Below, piece by piece: positions 1-8,776 of a DNA stretch of 64,000 nt (within the stretch, counting starts at the first letter, position 1; every line of letters begins with the position of its first letter). Origin of the DNA: DASTFP01 sp963744345 (lineage in GTDB: Bacteria > Verrucomicrobiota > Verrucomicrobiia > Chthoniobacterales > Terrimicrobiaceae); assembly GCA_963744345.1 (NCBI GenBank), contig CAVUTD010000008.1, positions 62,001-126,000 on the forward strand, in the 5' to 3' direction. The notes beneath the pieces were generated by a model, which ran no database searches, had not been told where the DNA came from, and saw only the letters and a list, made by a program, of their open reading frames with translations. A program made the translations under genes and the position numbers.

Positions 1-455
1 TGGCTCCGCCTCCGGCCACTGAATCGTTACCCGATATCTTGTCAGCAGGTTGTCGAGGAATTTTTGGTTTGCTTCCAGCCGCCGTGCGTTGAGCAGTTCA
101 CGTCTAACCTCCGTGGGTTCTGCCCGTGCGGCAAAATCCTCAGCGAGGAATTCCATCTTCTGCTGGAGCCGGCGGCGGATTATGGTGTCGTTCTGGTCAA
201 GCCCAAGCTTCATGATCTCGCGGCTGAGGATTTCCTCTCTCACATATTGATCTATCTGGCCCTTCAATTCCTCCGCCGTGGGCGGTCGTTGCCGTACTTT
301 GGAGAACGTAGCGGCGAGGTTCTCGATCTGAACAGTGATCACAACGAACTCATCCAACTCGCTCCGGGTTCTCGATTGATGAAACCGTACGCAGCGAAGA
401 GCAGTCCGCCAGGCAGGACGAAGTGGAGGAGGGGTTCGCGGAGAAGCTTCTTCAT
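1..455 (-). pseudogene. Decayed PpiC/parvulin-type foldase, middle missing
   Basis: An ATG at 455 opens MKKLLREPLLHFVLPGG followed by a hydrophobic anchor, the usual start of a family of membrane-anchored PpiC-like peptidyl-prolyl isomerases that fold exported proteins. That frame stops near 340. A shift at about 350-365 gives a second frame (ELDEFVVITVQIENLAATFS, then QRPPTAEELKGQIDQYVREE) that matches the family's N-terminal helices. At about 120-130 the text jumps from KMEFLAEDF straight to the family's C-terminal end (RRELLNAQRLEANQKFLDNL), so the central parvulin domain of roughly 120 residues is absent. The piece runs off the window edge but is already at the C-terminus. One frameshift plus an internal deletion make it a true pseudogene. 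Family assignment is by memory of the motif order. Confidence 0.6.
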
Positions 456-497
456 GGGGGCGAGTGTCGGGTGCCGAGAGTTTTCAAGGATCGAAGG

Positions 498-847
498 TTA
501 AGGGTGTCGAGGGTCGAGGGGATCGAATTCGTTGATTTCGGGTTCTTCGCGGAGGGTTGAGGAACTGGGCGGAGGGCTGGTTTGCCGTCTAAGAGTGGTG
601 ATCGTGGCGGTGAGAATGCCGATACTTTCGTCGATGATGGTGGCACTAAGCCAATGACACGTTCGGAGATACCGGCCTCGCGTCTCGCGAGCCGAACCAC
701 GAGAGAAATCGAGAAAGCGAATGTATTCTTGTCGACTCAGGCGACCATGACCTTCCTCGATGTTTGCGCAAATTGAATCGGCGCTGGAAATCTGCTGGGA
801 GATCAAACGCCCAAGCGAAAAGTCCTCACGTAACGCGGAGAGATCCT
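498..847 (-). CDS. Four-helix-bundle protein (23S-IVP family), 5' truncated
   Basis: The reading frame ends at 498 and carries the hallmark of the four-helix-bundle/S23 family: QQISSADSICANIEEGHGR followed by SRQEYIRFLDFSRGSARE. Here the usual SNIAEGYGR appears as ANIEEGHGR. The family (TIGR02436) was first seen inside 23S rRNA intervening sequences and is common as free-standing genes in Verrucomicrobiota; its cell role is unknown. A TTG at 806 is the only start near the conserved core, but the family normally has about 35 more residues (first helix). The frame runs upstream without stop into the repeat that begins at 848, so the 5' end was probably replaced by that element. The C-terminus (about 25 residues) is unrelated to the family and may also be altered. 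Confidence 0.55.
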
Positions 848-988
848 CTGACGCCTTTGGAATGGGGGCTACGTGCCCCCATAACCCCCGCGGCTCGGGG
901 GGAACTGCTGGGCGCTACCGCGCCTTGGCGAAATCGGAGCCAAACGAAGAATAATAAACCGAACCTAAACAGAAAACTTCGGATACTT
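848..988 (+). repeat. Dispersed 141-bp repeat, IS-tail-like, copy 1
   Basis: The stretch from ctgacgcctttggaatgg to cttcggatactt is repeated at 3285-3425 with the same length and only scattered mismatches. It contains a G/C-rich hairpin (gggggctacgtgccccc) and an A-rich tail. Its layout (hairpin, ggggggaact, then aaacgaa-type tail) resembles the 3' tail of the IS3 element at 35474-35634, so it is probably the 3' remnant of a related IS. It cuts off the four-helix-bundle gene next to it. Confidence 0.65.
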
Positions 989-1047
989 CCAATCGATGGG
1001 CTTAAGGGCTTTCCGGAGGCCATCGCCGCAGTCTCCCACTGACAACT

Positions 1048-1153
1048 CCAGCACTCATCCAATCCCACAAGGGTCGGAGATCCTTATTATCGAGCGCCAA
1101 TCCACGAATCCTTATCAGTTCAATGGTGTGCACGCAGGCGAGCTTTCGCCTCC
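1048..1153 (-). repeat. Short dispersed coding-like repeat, copy 1
   Basis: Read on the minus strand, gaggcgaaagctcg ... ttgtgggattggat is about 70% alike by eye to 24954-25062 on the plus strand. Both can be read as a peptide ending in a variant of LAxDxxDLxPLWDW, so they may be the 3' ends of two copies of an unknown small gene, or of a mobile element's passenger. No intact start is present in either. The rest of 989-1316 shows no gene. Confidence 0.4.
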
Positions 1154-1316
1154 TCTGCCTGCGAGGCTCGCTACCTGGCCAGCACGAACAGCGCGGTGGA
1201 TCCATTTCATCACAACTTGGAGTCTAGGGACATTTCCCTCCCCATCGGGCACCGTCCTGATCCCAAATTTAAGGGTACACCCCTAGCTCTCATGCGTTTC
1301 GTAGCTAGGATGTATC

Positions 1317-2489
1317 ATGATGTTCCCCGGTACAATCTCAGGACAAAGAGCGGTTTGGATACGCTCCGTAATTATCCTGCTGAGTTGTTTTCTTCCGGGC
1401 TCTGTGCGAGCGCAAGCTCCACCGTCGCCAGTGGCACCGCCGCCGGCGGCAGCAGAGAGCGTTTCCTCGAAGCTCCCACCGGAAGCGCTCAATCGACTGC
1501 TTGCTCCCATCGCGCTCTACCCGGATGCTCTCGTCGCATTGATCCTTCCCGCCTCGACGGTGCCGTCCGATCTGGTGCTTGCCGCGCGGTATATTTCTTC
1601 AAATGGCGATCCGGCGCAGATCGTGAATCAGCCGTGGGACGATAGTGTCAAGTCGCTTGCGCGCTATCCGGACGTTGTCAAGTGGATGGACCAGAATCTT
1701 GAGTGGACGACACAAGTCGGCGACGCCTTTCTCAACCAGCCTGCTGACGTCATGAATACGATTCAGCAACTCCGGCTACAGGCAATCGCCGCGGGAACCC
1801 TTGTGGATTGTCCGCAGCAAAGAATTGTGAAGGAAAGAGACTGCATTCGGATCGTTCCCGCCGAACCCGACTTGATCTACGTGCCTCAATACGATCCGGA
1901 GGTTGTCTATGCGCAGCCGTACGAACCGTACCTCGGGCCGGCCTTGAGCTTTGGAGTTGGTTTTGCTGTCGGCTCCTGGCTCAATTACGATTGCGACTGG
2001 CCACGTCGTAGGGTTTGCGTGGGCGACTGGAATCCCCGATGGAGAGATGACTGGGATCCGGGATGGAAAGGTAACTGGAAGCGGAATCGCGGGGGTGAAT
2101 ACGCAGTGGTTAGTATCAACACCGATAGCGCGCGTGCTTGGCAGCCGAGCGCTAGGATTCAGCGATCCGTGCGTTCCAAGGCGAACGATTCCTCGCAGAA
2201 ATTCAAGGGAGGGCGGTCCAAATCCTCCTATTCCGAGAATACGAACAGTCATTCTCCAAAACGAACAAGCATTCGCAGAGTGCCCGAATTAAAAGCTCTA
2301 AAGGAGGGTCGAAAAACTCTGGAGCGTCTTATTTCAAGCCAAAGAAATCGCAATCTGCAGGCGCCTCTGGCAAGGGCAGTGGAGGAGGGGGACACAAGTC
2401 CGGCAAGAAAGGGAACGGCAGTAAAGGGGATAAAGGCAAGAAGTAGATTTCCTTGCAGTAGTAGCTCAGATTTCGTGAGGGCGATGTAA
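1317..2489 (+). CDS. DUF3300 domain protein, secreted
   Basis: The ORF begins MMFPGTISGQRAVWIRSV with a hydrophobic signal segment ending near VRAQA, followed by a proline-rich linker. Residues about 55-200 match DUF3300: LLAPIALYPDALVALILPAS, QPWDDSVKSLARYPDVVKWM, GDAFLNQPADVMNTIQQLR and the closing PAEPDLIYVPQYDPEVVY. DUF3300 proteins are exported and of unknown function. The family usually ends in a low-complexity Gly/Ser/Lys tail. Here that tail (KKSQSAGASGKGSGGGGHKS) lies in another frame and stops at 2446, so a one-base loss near 2255-2265 probably gave the longer, unnatural end at 2489. It stands alone on this strand in a decayed region. Confidence 0.75.
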   Translation: MMFPGTISGQRAVWIRSVIILLSCFLPGSVRAQAPPSPVAPPPAAAESVSSKLPPEALNRLLAPIALYPDALVALILPASTVPSDLVLAARYISSNGDPAQIVNQPWDDSVKSLARYPDVVKWMDQNLEWTTQVGDAFLNQPADVMNTIQQLRLQAIAAGTLVDCPQQRIVKERDCIRIVPAEPDLIYVPQYDPEVVYAQPYEPYLGPALSFGVGFAVGSWLNYDCDWPRRRVCVGDWNPRWRDDWDPGWKGNWKRNRGGEYAVVSINTDSARAWQPSARIQRSVRSKANDSSQKFKGGRSKSSYSENTNSHSPKRTSIRRVPELKALKEGRKTLERLISSQRNRNLQAPLARAVEEGDTSPARKGTAVKGIKARSRFPCSSSSDFVRAM

Positions 2490-3230
2490 AGGGCGCGGCC
2501 ATGGCCGCATCTCGAACATTCCCGAACTCTGATAGATAGCCGTCCGAAGCAAGGACATGCCTCTGCCAATCGGGTTTCAAGGGATCGGAGCCTCTTGAAG
2601 AAAGAGGAAGAGCGTCTTTGTGACTGCCCAGGTTACCAACAGAATTCCGTCCGCCGTTACAGCCAGCATTGTGAGCGAGCCGAAATGATGGTCGTCAGCC
2701 TGTCGACGCAACGATCGTCATTTTTGGCGTCAGGCATCATACCATCCGCGAGGGGGAGGCGGCCTCAGAGGGCTGTAAACTCCACGCGTTCCGGGAGGTT
2801 TTTTGCCGTATATGCGCCGCCACCTCCGTCTTCCCCGACAAAGAACGAAACAGACCCGGCAAGCCGCATGAGTAAGGCCTCTGCGGTGATCTTGAGAACG
2901 GAACACGATCCCCACAACCCCCTTCAGCGCAACCGGACTTCAGGCCGGACGCCGGCGATCTCGAACTCGCCTACATGCCCCCACCTCCGCGGGTGTTTGC
3001 GGTTGACTACGTGCAGCGCGCCAGGCGCACCCGTTACCCTGCTCCTGGCGATGCATCGCGGAAAGCCCGGCGGCGTCGGAACGGCGCGTGCTCCGCTTTT
3101 GGAGGCAGGTTTTTGCTATACCGGTATTGTGCTGCGCGGCTTTGATTATGGCGAGGCTCCCTGGGTGCAGACAAGGGTTTGCGAGCCAAAATGGTGAGAA
3201 ACCCTTGCCAAGGCGTGTAAAATGGGCGCA
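2490..3230. other. No convincing gene; one hairpin at 3172-3207
   Basis: Long frames here (for example 2595-3197) have no family signature, and their composition looks like random GC-rich sequence. One structure is visible: a 9-bp inverted repeat caagggttt (3172-3180) and aaacccttg (3199-3207) around an 18-base loop. The region lies between DUF3300 and a short repeat at 3231. Confidence 0.4.
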
Positions 3231-3286
3231 GATAGCGGCCAACCAATTTGCCATCCAATTTGGACAGAGATTTAACAAATGAGGCT
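3231..3286 (+). repeat. Short dispersed repeat, copy A
   Basis: The sequence gcggccaaccaatttg, then cagagatttaacaaatgaggctg in two parts, recurs on the minus strand at 23130-23173. Copy A has a 12-base internal insertion. It directly abuts the IS-tail-like repeat at 3285. Its nature is unknown; a transposon end or small non-autonomous element is possible. Confidence 0.5.
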
Positions 3287-3425
3287 GACGCCTTTGGAAT
3301 GGTGGCTACGCGCCCCCCACAACCCCGGGGCTCGGGGGAACTGCTGGGCGCTTACCGCGCCTTGGCGAAATCGGAGCCGAACGAAGAAATATAAACCGGC
3401 CCCAAACACAAAACTTCGGATACTT
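3285..3425 (+). repeat. Dispersed 141-bp repeat, IS-tail-like, copy 2
   Basis: This is the second copy of the repeat at 848-988, in the same orientation and of equal length. It ends two bases before the GTG start of the GH26-like gene, so the element has replaced whatever promoter and leader that gene once had. Confidence 0.65.
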
Positions 3426-3427
3426 TC

Positions 3428-4234
3428 GTGAAAAAAACCCTTATCAGTCTCGCCTTTGTGCTTTCGTCACTCGTGAGCGCGCCGGCTATTACTCTAGGTG
3501 TTTACGACAATGCCCAGACCATGACGGACAAACCCTTAGCCTATGAGGATGGTCTTCGTAGACCAAACCAGCGCCAAAGGTTGGGTAGGGACCAACGAAC
3601 TGAGCGTCTACGACTTCGCTACCGCCGCTTCGGCCAAAGGCCGCACCCCGATCATTTCAATCGAACCCTCCTCAGGTGATCCGTTGGATGAAATCGTCAG
3701 CGGTAAACGAGACAAGGAACTTGCCAAACTTTGCTCCCAGTTGGCCCAATACGGAGGACCTGCCATGATCCGCTTTGGCCACGAACCGGAAAGCTCAAGG
3801 TACCCCTGGGGGGAAAACCGCCGGAGAAATATATCTTGGCGTACCGCTACGTGGTGGATTATCTGCGCAAATGCAGTCCCCAGCAGAAACTTTCCTTCAT
3901 GTGGTCCCCGAAAGGGTCCAACGGCACCAAGTATTACCCAGGCTCACACTACGTCGATTACGTCGGCTGCTCTGTTTTTGATACGAAAAACCGAGGCTTC
4001 GCCAAGACCTTTGCTCCCGTGTACCAAACTCTAGCTCAATACGGTAAACCGATTATCATCGCAGAGTGCGGCGTGCAGGCAAAGCACGACCAAGCTGCCT
4101 GGGTAGCCGGCCTCAAAGCTTCCGCAAGCCAATTCCCGCTACTAAAATCCGTCATATATTTCAACGCCGTTGATCCCCATCCGTGGGTCAACGGACAAAA
4201 GCCGGATTGGCGCATTGATCCGGCTCTTTGGTAA
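3428..4234 (+). pseudogene. GH26-like glycoside hydrolase, two frameshifts
   Basis: A GTG at 3428 starts a signal peptide (KKTLISLAFVLSSLVSAPA). The protein continues through three frames: to about 3540, then from about 3543 (VFVDQTSAKGWVGTNELSVY), then from about 3815. The joined product of about 268 residues resembles small GH26 beta-mannanase-like enzymes. It has a proposed acid/base Glu in RFGHEPESSRYPWG and a nucleophile Glu in PIIIAECGV, with YRYVVDYLRK and KSVIYFNAVD between and after. The second shift falls exactly at a run of six G and four A (near 3811-3820), so it could be a sequencing or replication slip. The first shift near 3540 has no such run. GH26 enzymes hydrolyse beta-1,4-mannans or beta-1,3-glucans outside the cytoplasm. 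The substrate cannot be told here. Confidence 0.65.
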
Positions 4235-4258
4235 CCGGCAAGTGCAGGCCCGGCAAGC

Positions 4259-4897
4259 CTACGAGGCGCTCGCTTTACTTGTTCCGCTCTTTTTGCGCGG
4301 CGTTCGCTTTGCTTTTTCTTGTTTCCACCATTCTTTCTTCAGCGCTTTGATAACCGCTTGCTCCGCCGCAAACTGCTCAGGAGTACGGAATTGCCATCCC
4401 TTATCCTTTGGATTGCTGATAAAGGACTTACCCTCGTGAAGCACCATGGCGGATTGAACAATCCATTGCGTATGCGTCCAGTGCTTTCCCTTCTCCTGGC
4501 CGAGTCCCTTTTTATGCTCTTTGTCGGCCCATTTAATTTGTGGATAGATTGGAAATTGGGAACGGAATAACCTGACCGAGTCTTCTTGGGTAAGTTGCGG
4601 CTTATTGAAATCAAAGTACGTGATGTCATTTACGACACCGTTGGTCTCGATGGCGTAAACATAAGTCATCTTCGTCGGTCGAAAACCGTATGCGGTTCCT
4701 CCGCACCATGCCTTCTCGACTTTAACGGGTTTGCCGTACTTGGCGGTCAAATAATCAACTGTTGACCCAAGGTCTGGTTGGGGGCTTGCTTTCGAAATCT
4801 GCCCCGTAGCTGCGGCAGGTTCGGCGGTTTGTGCCTCCTCGCAGGATAAATACGCACCCATCGATAGTGCTGCTAAAGCAGCAAGTATTAGCTTCAT
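4259..4897 (-). CDS. Hypothetical secreted protein, 212 aa
   Basis: The ORF starts MKLILAALAALSMGAYLSC, a short signal peptide ending in a cysteine. The residue three before that Cys is tyrosine, so the lipobox is poor. The mature part has a globular middle (STVDYLTAKYGKPVKVEKAW, TYVYAIETNGVVNDITYFDF) and a very basic C-terminus (KKEWWKQEKAKRTPRKKSG) that suggests a nucleic-acid or surface-charge contact. I do not recognise the family. It is uninterrupted and lies upstream of the Ugd remnant on the same strand but with a different apparent origin. Function unknown. Confidence 0.55.
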   Translation of the reverse strand: MKLILAALAALSMGAYLSCEEAQTAEPAAATGQISKASPQPDLGSTVDYLTAKYGKPVKVEKAWCGGTAYGFRPTKMTYVYAIETNGVVNDITYFDFNKPQLTQEDSVRLFRSQFPIYPQIKWADKEHKKGLGQEKGKHWTHTQWIVQSAMVLHEGKSFISNPKDKGWQFRTPEQFAAEQAVIKALKKEWWKQEKAKRTPRKKSGTSKASAS

Positions 4898-4917
4898 AAC
4901 GTAATAGGGTTTAGGGG

Positions 4918-5151
4918 CTAGCGACCGATTCCGTAGTCGTCGAAGCCCATTTCGACGAGCATTTCGCGGTCGAGCTGGTTGCGGCCGTCGAAGATGATCG
5001 GCGAGTGCATGAGCTCCTTGACCTGGCCGAAGTCGGCGTCGGCGACCTTCTGTTCGTTATTATCCACACAGTTGACGTGATGACCAACTTGCGCGAAGCA
5101 GGCCCCCGTCACTAGGCCGACGTATCCTGAACCAACGATGCTAATGTTCAT
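4918..5151 (-). pseudogene. ugd: UDP-glucose 6-dehydrogenase remnant, in-frame internal deletion
   Basis: The 77-residue frame starts MNISIVGSGYVGLVTGACFA, the Rossmann start of UDP-glucose/GDP-mannose dehydrogenases (GxGYVG). After about 37 residues (VDNNEQKV) it jumps to the far C-terminus of the same family: DFGQVKELMHSPIIFDGRN. A full enzyme is about 440-450 residues, so some 370 residues, including the catalytic Cys and the whole central domain, are missing while the reading frame is kept. The product cannot be an active dehydrogenase. It lies 56 bases downstream of the glycosyltransferase on the same strand, so the pair was probably a polysaccharide operon (UDP-glucuronate supply plus transferase). 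Confidence 0.8.
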
Positions 5152-5207
5152 AATTCCTATATATTTCGCTTGGAAATCGTCGTCTTGGAAAGAAACCGAG
5201 CCGGTAC

Positions 5208-6824
5208 CTAACTTGCTGCCAGCGCTTGTCGTGATTCCCTTGCGTTAGAATACAGAATCACGGTCAGGAGCACCAAGTAGCAGACAGCGTTAAACAGGGT
5301 AAACCAAAAGTAGCCCCTCGTGGCTGGGTTCGGCTCGTAGACGACGGCGGCCACGCCACACAAAAAGATAATCAGCAAGTACGGAAGAAGGAAACGTATC
5401 GGGACCGCTGTGCGACTCTTGCCGTCTTTGGGCGTAATCCTCCAAGTCACATGACTCTTGCTAATCGTTACTCGAAAGGCATCGATAACTGCCCACACAA
5501 CCCAAGGCCAGCGCGCCAGTTCGAAACAGACCCCCTCCCAGCCGAGCGCCTTCGCGTTGGCCGGCCGCAAAAGTCCCTGCCACTTCAGCCACTGAACCGT
5601 GATCAGCGCGATGATGCCCGGCCAGATCGAAATAAACAAAAACTCAAGGTAAATGATGTGCGCGGCACTACGCCCGAGCGCTAACGCCAAGGGCGGCAAC
5701 AGAAAAGCGCCTAGCATCGCCGCACTAAAGAGGAAGTACCAGAGCTGCCCAAACAAAAACTGAAATTTTAGCCTCCAGGAAAGCCGGCCAAAATGCAATG
5801 GCGTGAGGTTCAAAAGAATCATCGCTAACGAGCGTGCCCACTGAAACTCTTGCATCATCGCATCGGCGAAAGTCGCGGGCCCCTCACCGTGAGCTTCAGC
5901 GTCAATCGAGTGTTTACCTATCCAGCCGTCTGCATTCATCAAAAAGGTAGTTGAATGATCTTCGGCTAATTCCGGACCAAGACCGCCGATTTGCTTGAGC
6001 GCTCTGGTACGAACCGCGTAGTGCGATCCGATACACATCGGAACGAAGCCCCGGTTGTATCCCGCCTGCAAGCTGCCATGTAACGTGCTCTCCAGAAAAA
6101 GACGCCCACGGGCAACCCAGCTATTCTTGGCGTTGAGATCGCATATGCTAGGCGCCGAGACGTAGCCGACTTTCGGGTTCCAGAAGGGAAGGAGCATGGC
6201 TTTGAGGTAACCCGGTGAGGGTATATGATCTGCATCCATCTGGACCACGAAATCATAGTTGTCATAGCCATAGTGATCGTAAAAGTAGGCTAAATTGCCC
6301 TCTTTGCATTTGGTACGGCGCGGCCAGGTGAGCCGGTGATAATCGGCCACTCCCTTTCGAGTGGAGACGTTGACGTCGTGAGCTTTGCACCAGTCCAAAA
6401 TTTCGGGGCTGGGGTCCTCGTCGGCGAGCCAGGTATCATGCGGCACCTCTTGCGCCTTCATTGCCCGTAGCATCCTCTTTACGAGAGCGAAAGGCTCCGA
6501 TGGTGCCCGAGTTACCACCATCGCCACTCGCCAATCGGCCGGAATCGGCAATTCCGGATTGGGTTTCTTCATTCGGCGAAGAAAATAGAAGTAATAAGCT
6601 GGCATCACGGTACCCCACGCGAGAACGAAACTGTTGAAAGCAAACAACCCAGGATTGACTATATGCTTGGGCTGGAACCACCACGCAGTGAAAATCCCCA
6701 CGCTCACAGCCCACAAAACAATCAAGATGTCTACCTGCCTCTTCTGCTTACGATTAAGAACATCGACGAGGTAAGGGTGTTTGGGCGCCATGGCTCCCGC
6801 CCTGGTAGCGCTTTGGGATTTCAT
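5208..6824 (-). CDS. Family 2 glycosyltransferase, cellulose-synthase-like
   Basis: This 538-residue inner-membrane protein has two N-terminal membrane segments (about 33-50 and 58-82), a cytoplasmic GT2 domain (about 95-335) and four or five C-terminal segments (about 355-530). Catalytic motifs are visible: DAD at 197-199 (metal/UDP binding), the ED pair at 288-289 (base) and QEFQWAR at 325-331, a variant of the QxxRW motif of processive synthases. Such enzymes polymerise UDP-sugars and pass the chain through the membrane. The start at 6824 is supported by AGGAG eight bases upstream. No BcsB- or c-di-GMP PilZ-type partner is nearby, and the UDP-glucose dehydrogenase next to it is broken, so the polymer is unknown. 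Confidence 0.85.
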   Translation of the reverse strand: MKSQSATRAGAMAPKHPYLVDVLNRKQKRQVDILIVLWAVSVGIFTAWWFQPKHIVNPGLFAFNSFVLAWGTVMPAYYFYFLRRMKKPNPELPIPADWRVAMVVTRAPSEPFALVKRMLRAMKAQEVPHDTWLADEDPSPEILDWCKAHDVNVSTRKGVADYHRLTWPRRTKCKEGNLAYFYDHYGYDNYDFVVQMDADHIPSPGYLKAMLLPFWNPKVGYVSAPSICDLNAKNSWVARGRLFLESTLHGSLQAGYNRGFVPMCIGSHYAVRTRALKQIGGLGPELAEDHSTTFLMNADGWIGKHSIDAEAHGEGPATFADAMMQEFQWARSLAMILLNLTPLHFGRLSWRLKFQFLFGQLWYFLFSAAMLGAFLLPPLALALGRSAAHIIYLEFLFISIWPGIIALITVQWLKWQGLLRPANAKALGWEGVCFELARWPWVVWAVIDAFRVTISKSHVTWRITPKDGKSRTAVPIRFLLPYLLIIFLCGVAAVVYEPNPATRGYFWFTLFNAVCYLVLLTVILYSNARESRQALAAS

Positions 6825-6849
6825 CGCGTGCTCCTGATGATCAGCACCT

Positions 6850-7493
6850 CGCTTGCGCTTCTAATTATCGCATAGATTGTGTGATGATCGTAAGCGATCA
6901 CGGCGCAAACGCGCAATCAGGCCAGTGTTCAGCCTCCTCGCAGAGCGCGCTTTCTCTAATAATCCTTCGATCCGCTTCAAGGCCACCTCCGTGCCCTCGA
7001 AAACGGCGGCGTGGTACGAGTGGGAGGACATGGCCGCGCCACCGCACCAGCAGCCGAAGCTGTCGACATGAGTAGCACGGGAAGCCAGCCACCGACGATC
7101 ATGGTCAACGCTTTGCGGTGAAGGCAAGCCCTCCAGTCCAGATCGGGATGTAGATGACGAACGCACACAATGATCGCTAAAAAGTCAGGGTTTGTGGAGC
7201 GATGCTGAGACGCTATAGAGTCACGTGCAACTCAATAGCATCATTCACCGTCCGCATCAAGAAAACTCCCGTTCGCTACGCACAATGTCCGTTCGACCTT
7301 ACGAGGAATATCTTCATCTGAGTTACAAGCGACCGGCTTCGGGCTTACAAGGTGCGCGTTTTATTGCCGCAGGTCTCCAAACCTCAAGCATGCGCCTTCA
7401 TTGGATTATCAATCGGTCATTGAGAGCCGAAACAACGAGAAGGCCAGAGAATTGTCCGCTTGACTTCAGTGCATCTCTGACTGCGCCTCCGAT
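6850..7493. other. No intact gene; degenerate sequence
   Basis: Frames on both strands are short and without clear homology. On the minus strand around 7000-7170 a hydrophobic stretch (CAFVIYIPIWTGGLAFTAK, then MIVGGWLPVLLMSTA in another frame) suggests a broken small membrane protein, which I cannot name. 7200-7490 shows nothing. Confidence 0.35.
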
Positions 7494-7654
7494 GAACCGG
7501 TTTGATGGGGCTGCGCGCCCCCAAACCCCGCGCCGCTCGCCGCGGCAGGGCGTTTGTGGGGAACTAAGGATCAACGCCACAAGGTGGCAAACAAACGAAA
7601 ACCAAAACACTAAGGAACCCGTAGAACTTCAGCTATGAAGTGTCTCATCTCCGG
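7494..7654 (+). mobile_element. Solo 3' end of the IS3-family element
   Basis: From gaaccggtttgatgggg to gtctcatctccgg this 161-base stretch matches the right end of the complete IS3 element at 35474-35634. The two have equal length and only a few differences. The transposase body is absent, so it is a leftover or a one-ended product. It includes the terminal inverted repeat region (cttcagctatgaagtgtctca). Confidence 0.8.
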
Positions 7655-7834
7655 GAGATGTGTGCGTCAAGTTCTGCAAAAAGAAATCAAGGGTAAGAGT
7701 TGGAAAAGGGTAAGGCTTATTCACAAACGCTCCGGTAGGGCGAGGTTGCGGCAGCGGGAGCCCCGCAGGGAAAGAGATGTTCTCTGTGCTCGCAAGGGCT
7801 TATTTTTGGAACTTACTAACATCGCAATGGAGGA

Positions 7835-8776
7835 CTACGTTCGGAGCAACTTAAGGACCCAGGAGCCGTGTTCGCGTTGGCTCTTAGCGTGAAGGGCGGG
7901 ATCGTAAGGGCAGTGGGTTTGCAGCATCTTCCAAAGGATCTTGAGCCAACGTTGACCCAATGCGCGCAGGGCGCATGCGTGACTCTTTCCCCGACGGCGC
8001 TGATCGCTGTAGTAGGCTGCTGCCCAAGGACAAGAAGGTCGGCTGAGATTGGCCCAAAGGTGGACGCTATTTCGGAGCAGCTTGTTGCAGTGTCGGCGCA
8101 GGTGGACTTTGGGGATCTGGCCGGACTGATAACTCACCGGAGCGGTTCCCGCTACGCATTGGAGGCTTTGGGGGTCGCTGTAAAGAGAGCGATCGGAGCC
8201 GATTTCTCCGAGAAGGCGCGGGCCAAGCTTTTCTCCCACGCCAGGAAGAGAACCAAAGAGGTTGCTATCGGGATGCTTGCTGAAGAGTTTCTCTATCTCT
8301 GAGCGATAGGCCTCAATCTGGCTTTGGAGGGTACGCAGTATGCGAACTCGAGCCACGGCGAGTCTACTCTTGGCGCGGGTGATCTCCTCTCGCACGGCAA
8401 ACTCGGCAGCGTGCTCGAAGATTTCAAGCCGTTTGGCGTAGGTCTCCGGACGGTAGAGTCGATGGGAGTGGAGGAACTTCTCCCACCCGCGTTTACCCAC
8501 TTTAACGAGGTCTGGTGGGGTTGGGAACTTTTCCACAAAGGCCCAGGCTGCTGGCAGTGTCCAATCATCGAAAGCCTCCAGGGCTGCCGGATAATACTCA
8601 TAAAGGGCCTGCTGGAGTTGGTTGATGAGGGCGGTACGTTCTTCGATCAAAGCCACCTCGTCGCGACACAGCAAGCGCAATCTGACTGAGTGAGAGTGAG
8701 AAAATGTGCGCGCGGGTTGGCCTATCCTTTTTCGACGCTCGACTCTCCCTGACTTCAAACGAGAGAGGAAGATCAA
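7835..8776 (-). pseudogene. IS110-family transposase, N-terminal catalytic domain lost
   Basis: The 313-residue frame keeps the middle and C-terminus of IS110/IS116/IS902 transposases: a helical linker (VALIEERTALINQLQQALYE) and the transposase_20 domain (SLPGVGEKLGPRLLGEIG, CVAGTAPVSYQSG). A typical ending follows. The RuvC-like DEDD domain that should fill the first 100 or so residues is missing; the sequence before about residue 35 (GRVERRKRIGQPARTF) is not family-like. IS110-group recombinases use a structured bridge RNA from a noncoding end; the 180 bases downstream (7655-7834) could be such an end, but I cannot fold it by eye. No flanking direct repeat was seen. The element is dead. Confidence 0.75.

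Noticed and set aside
2595..3197. 200-residue open frame on the plus strand
   Set aside because: Composition follows random GC-rich sequence, has no domain pattern, and it runs through repeat-like sequence at its end.
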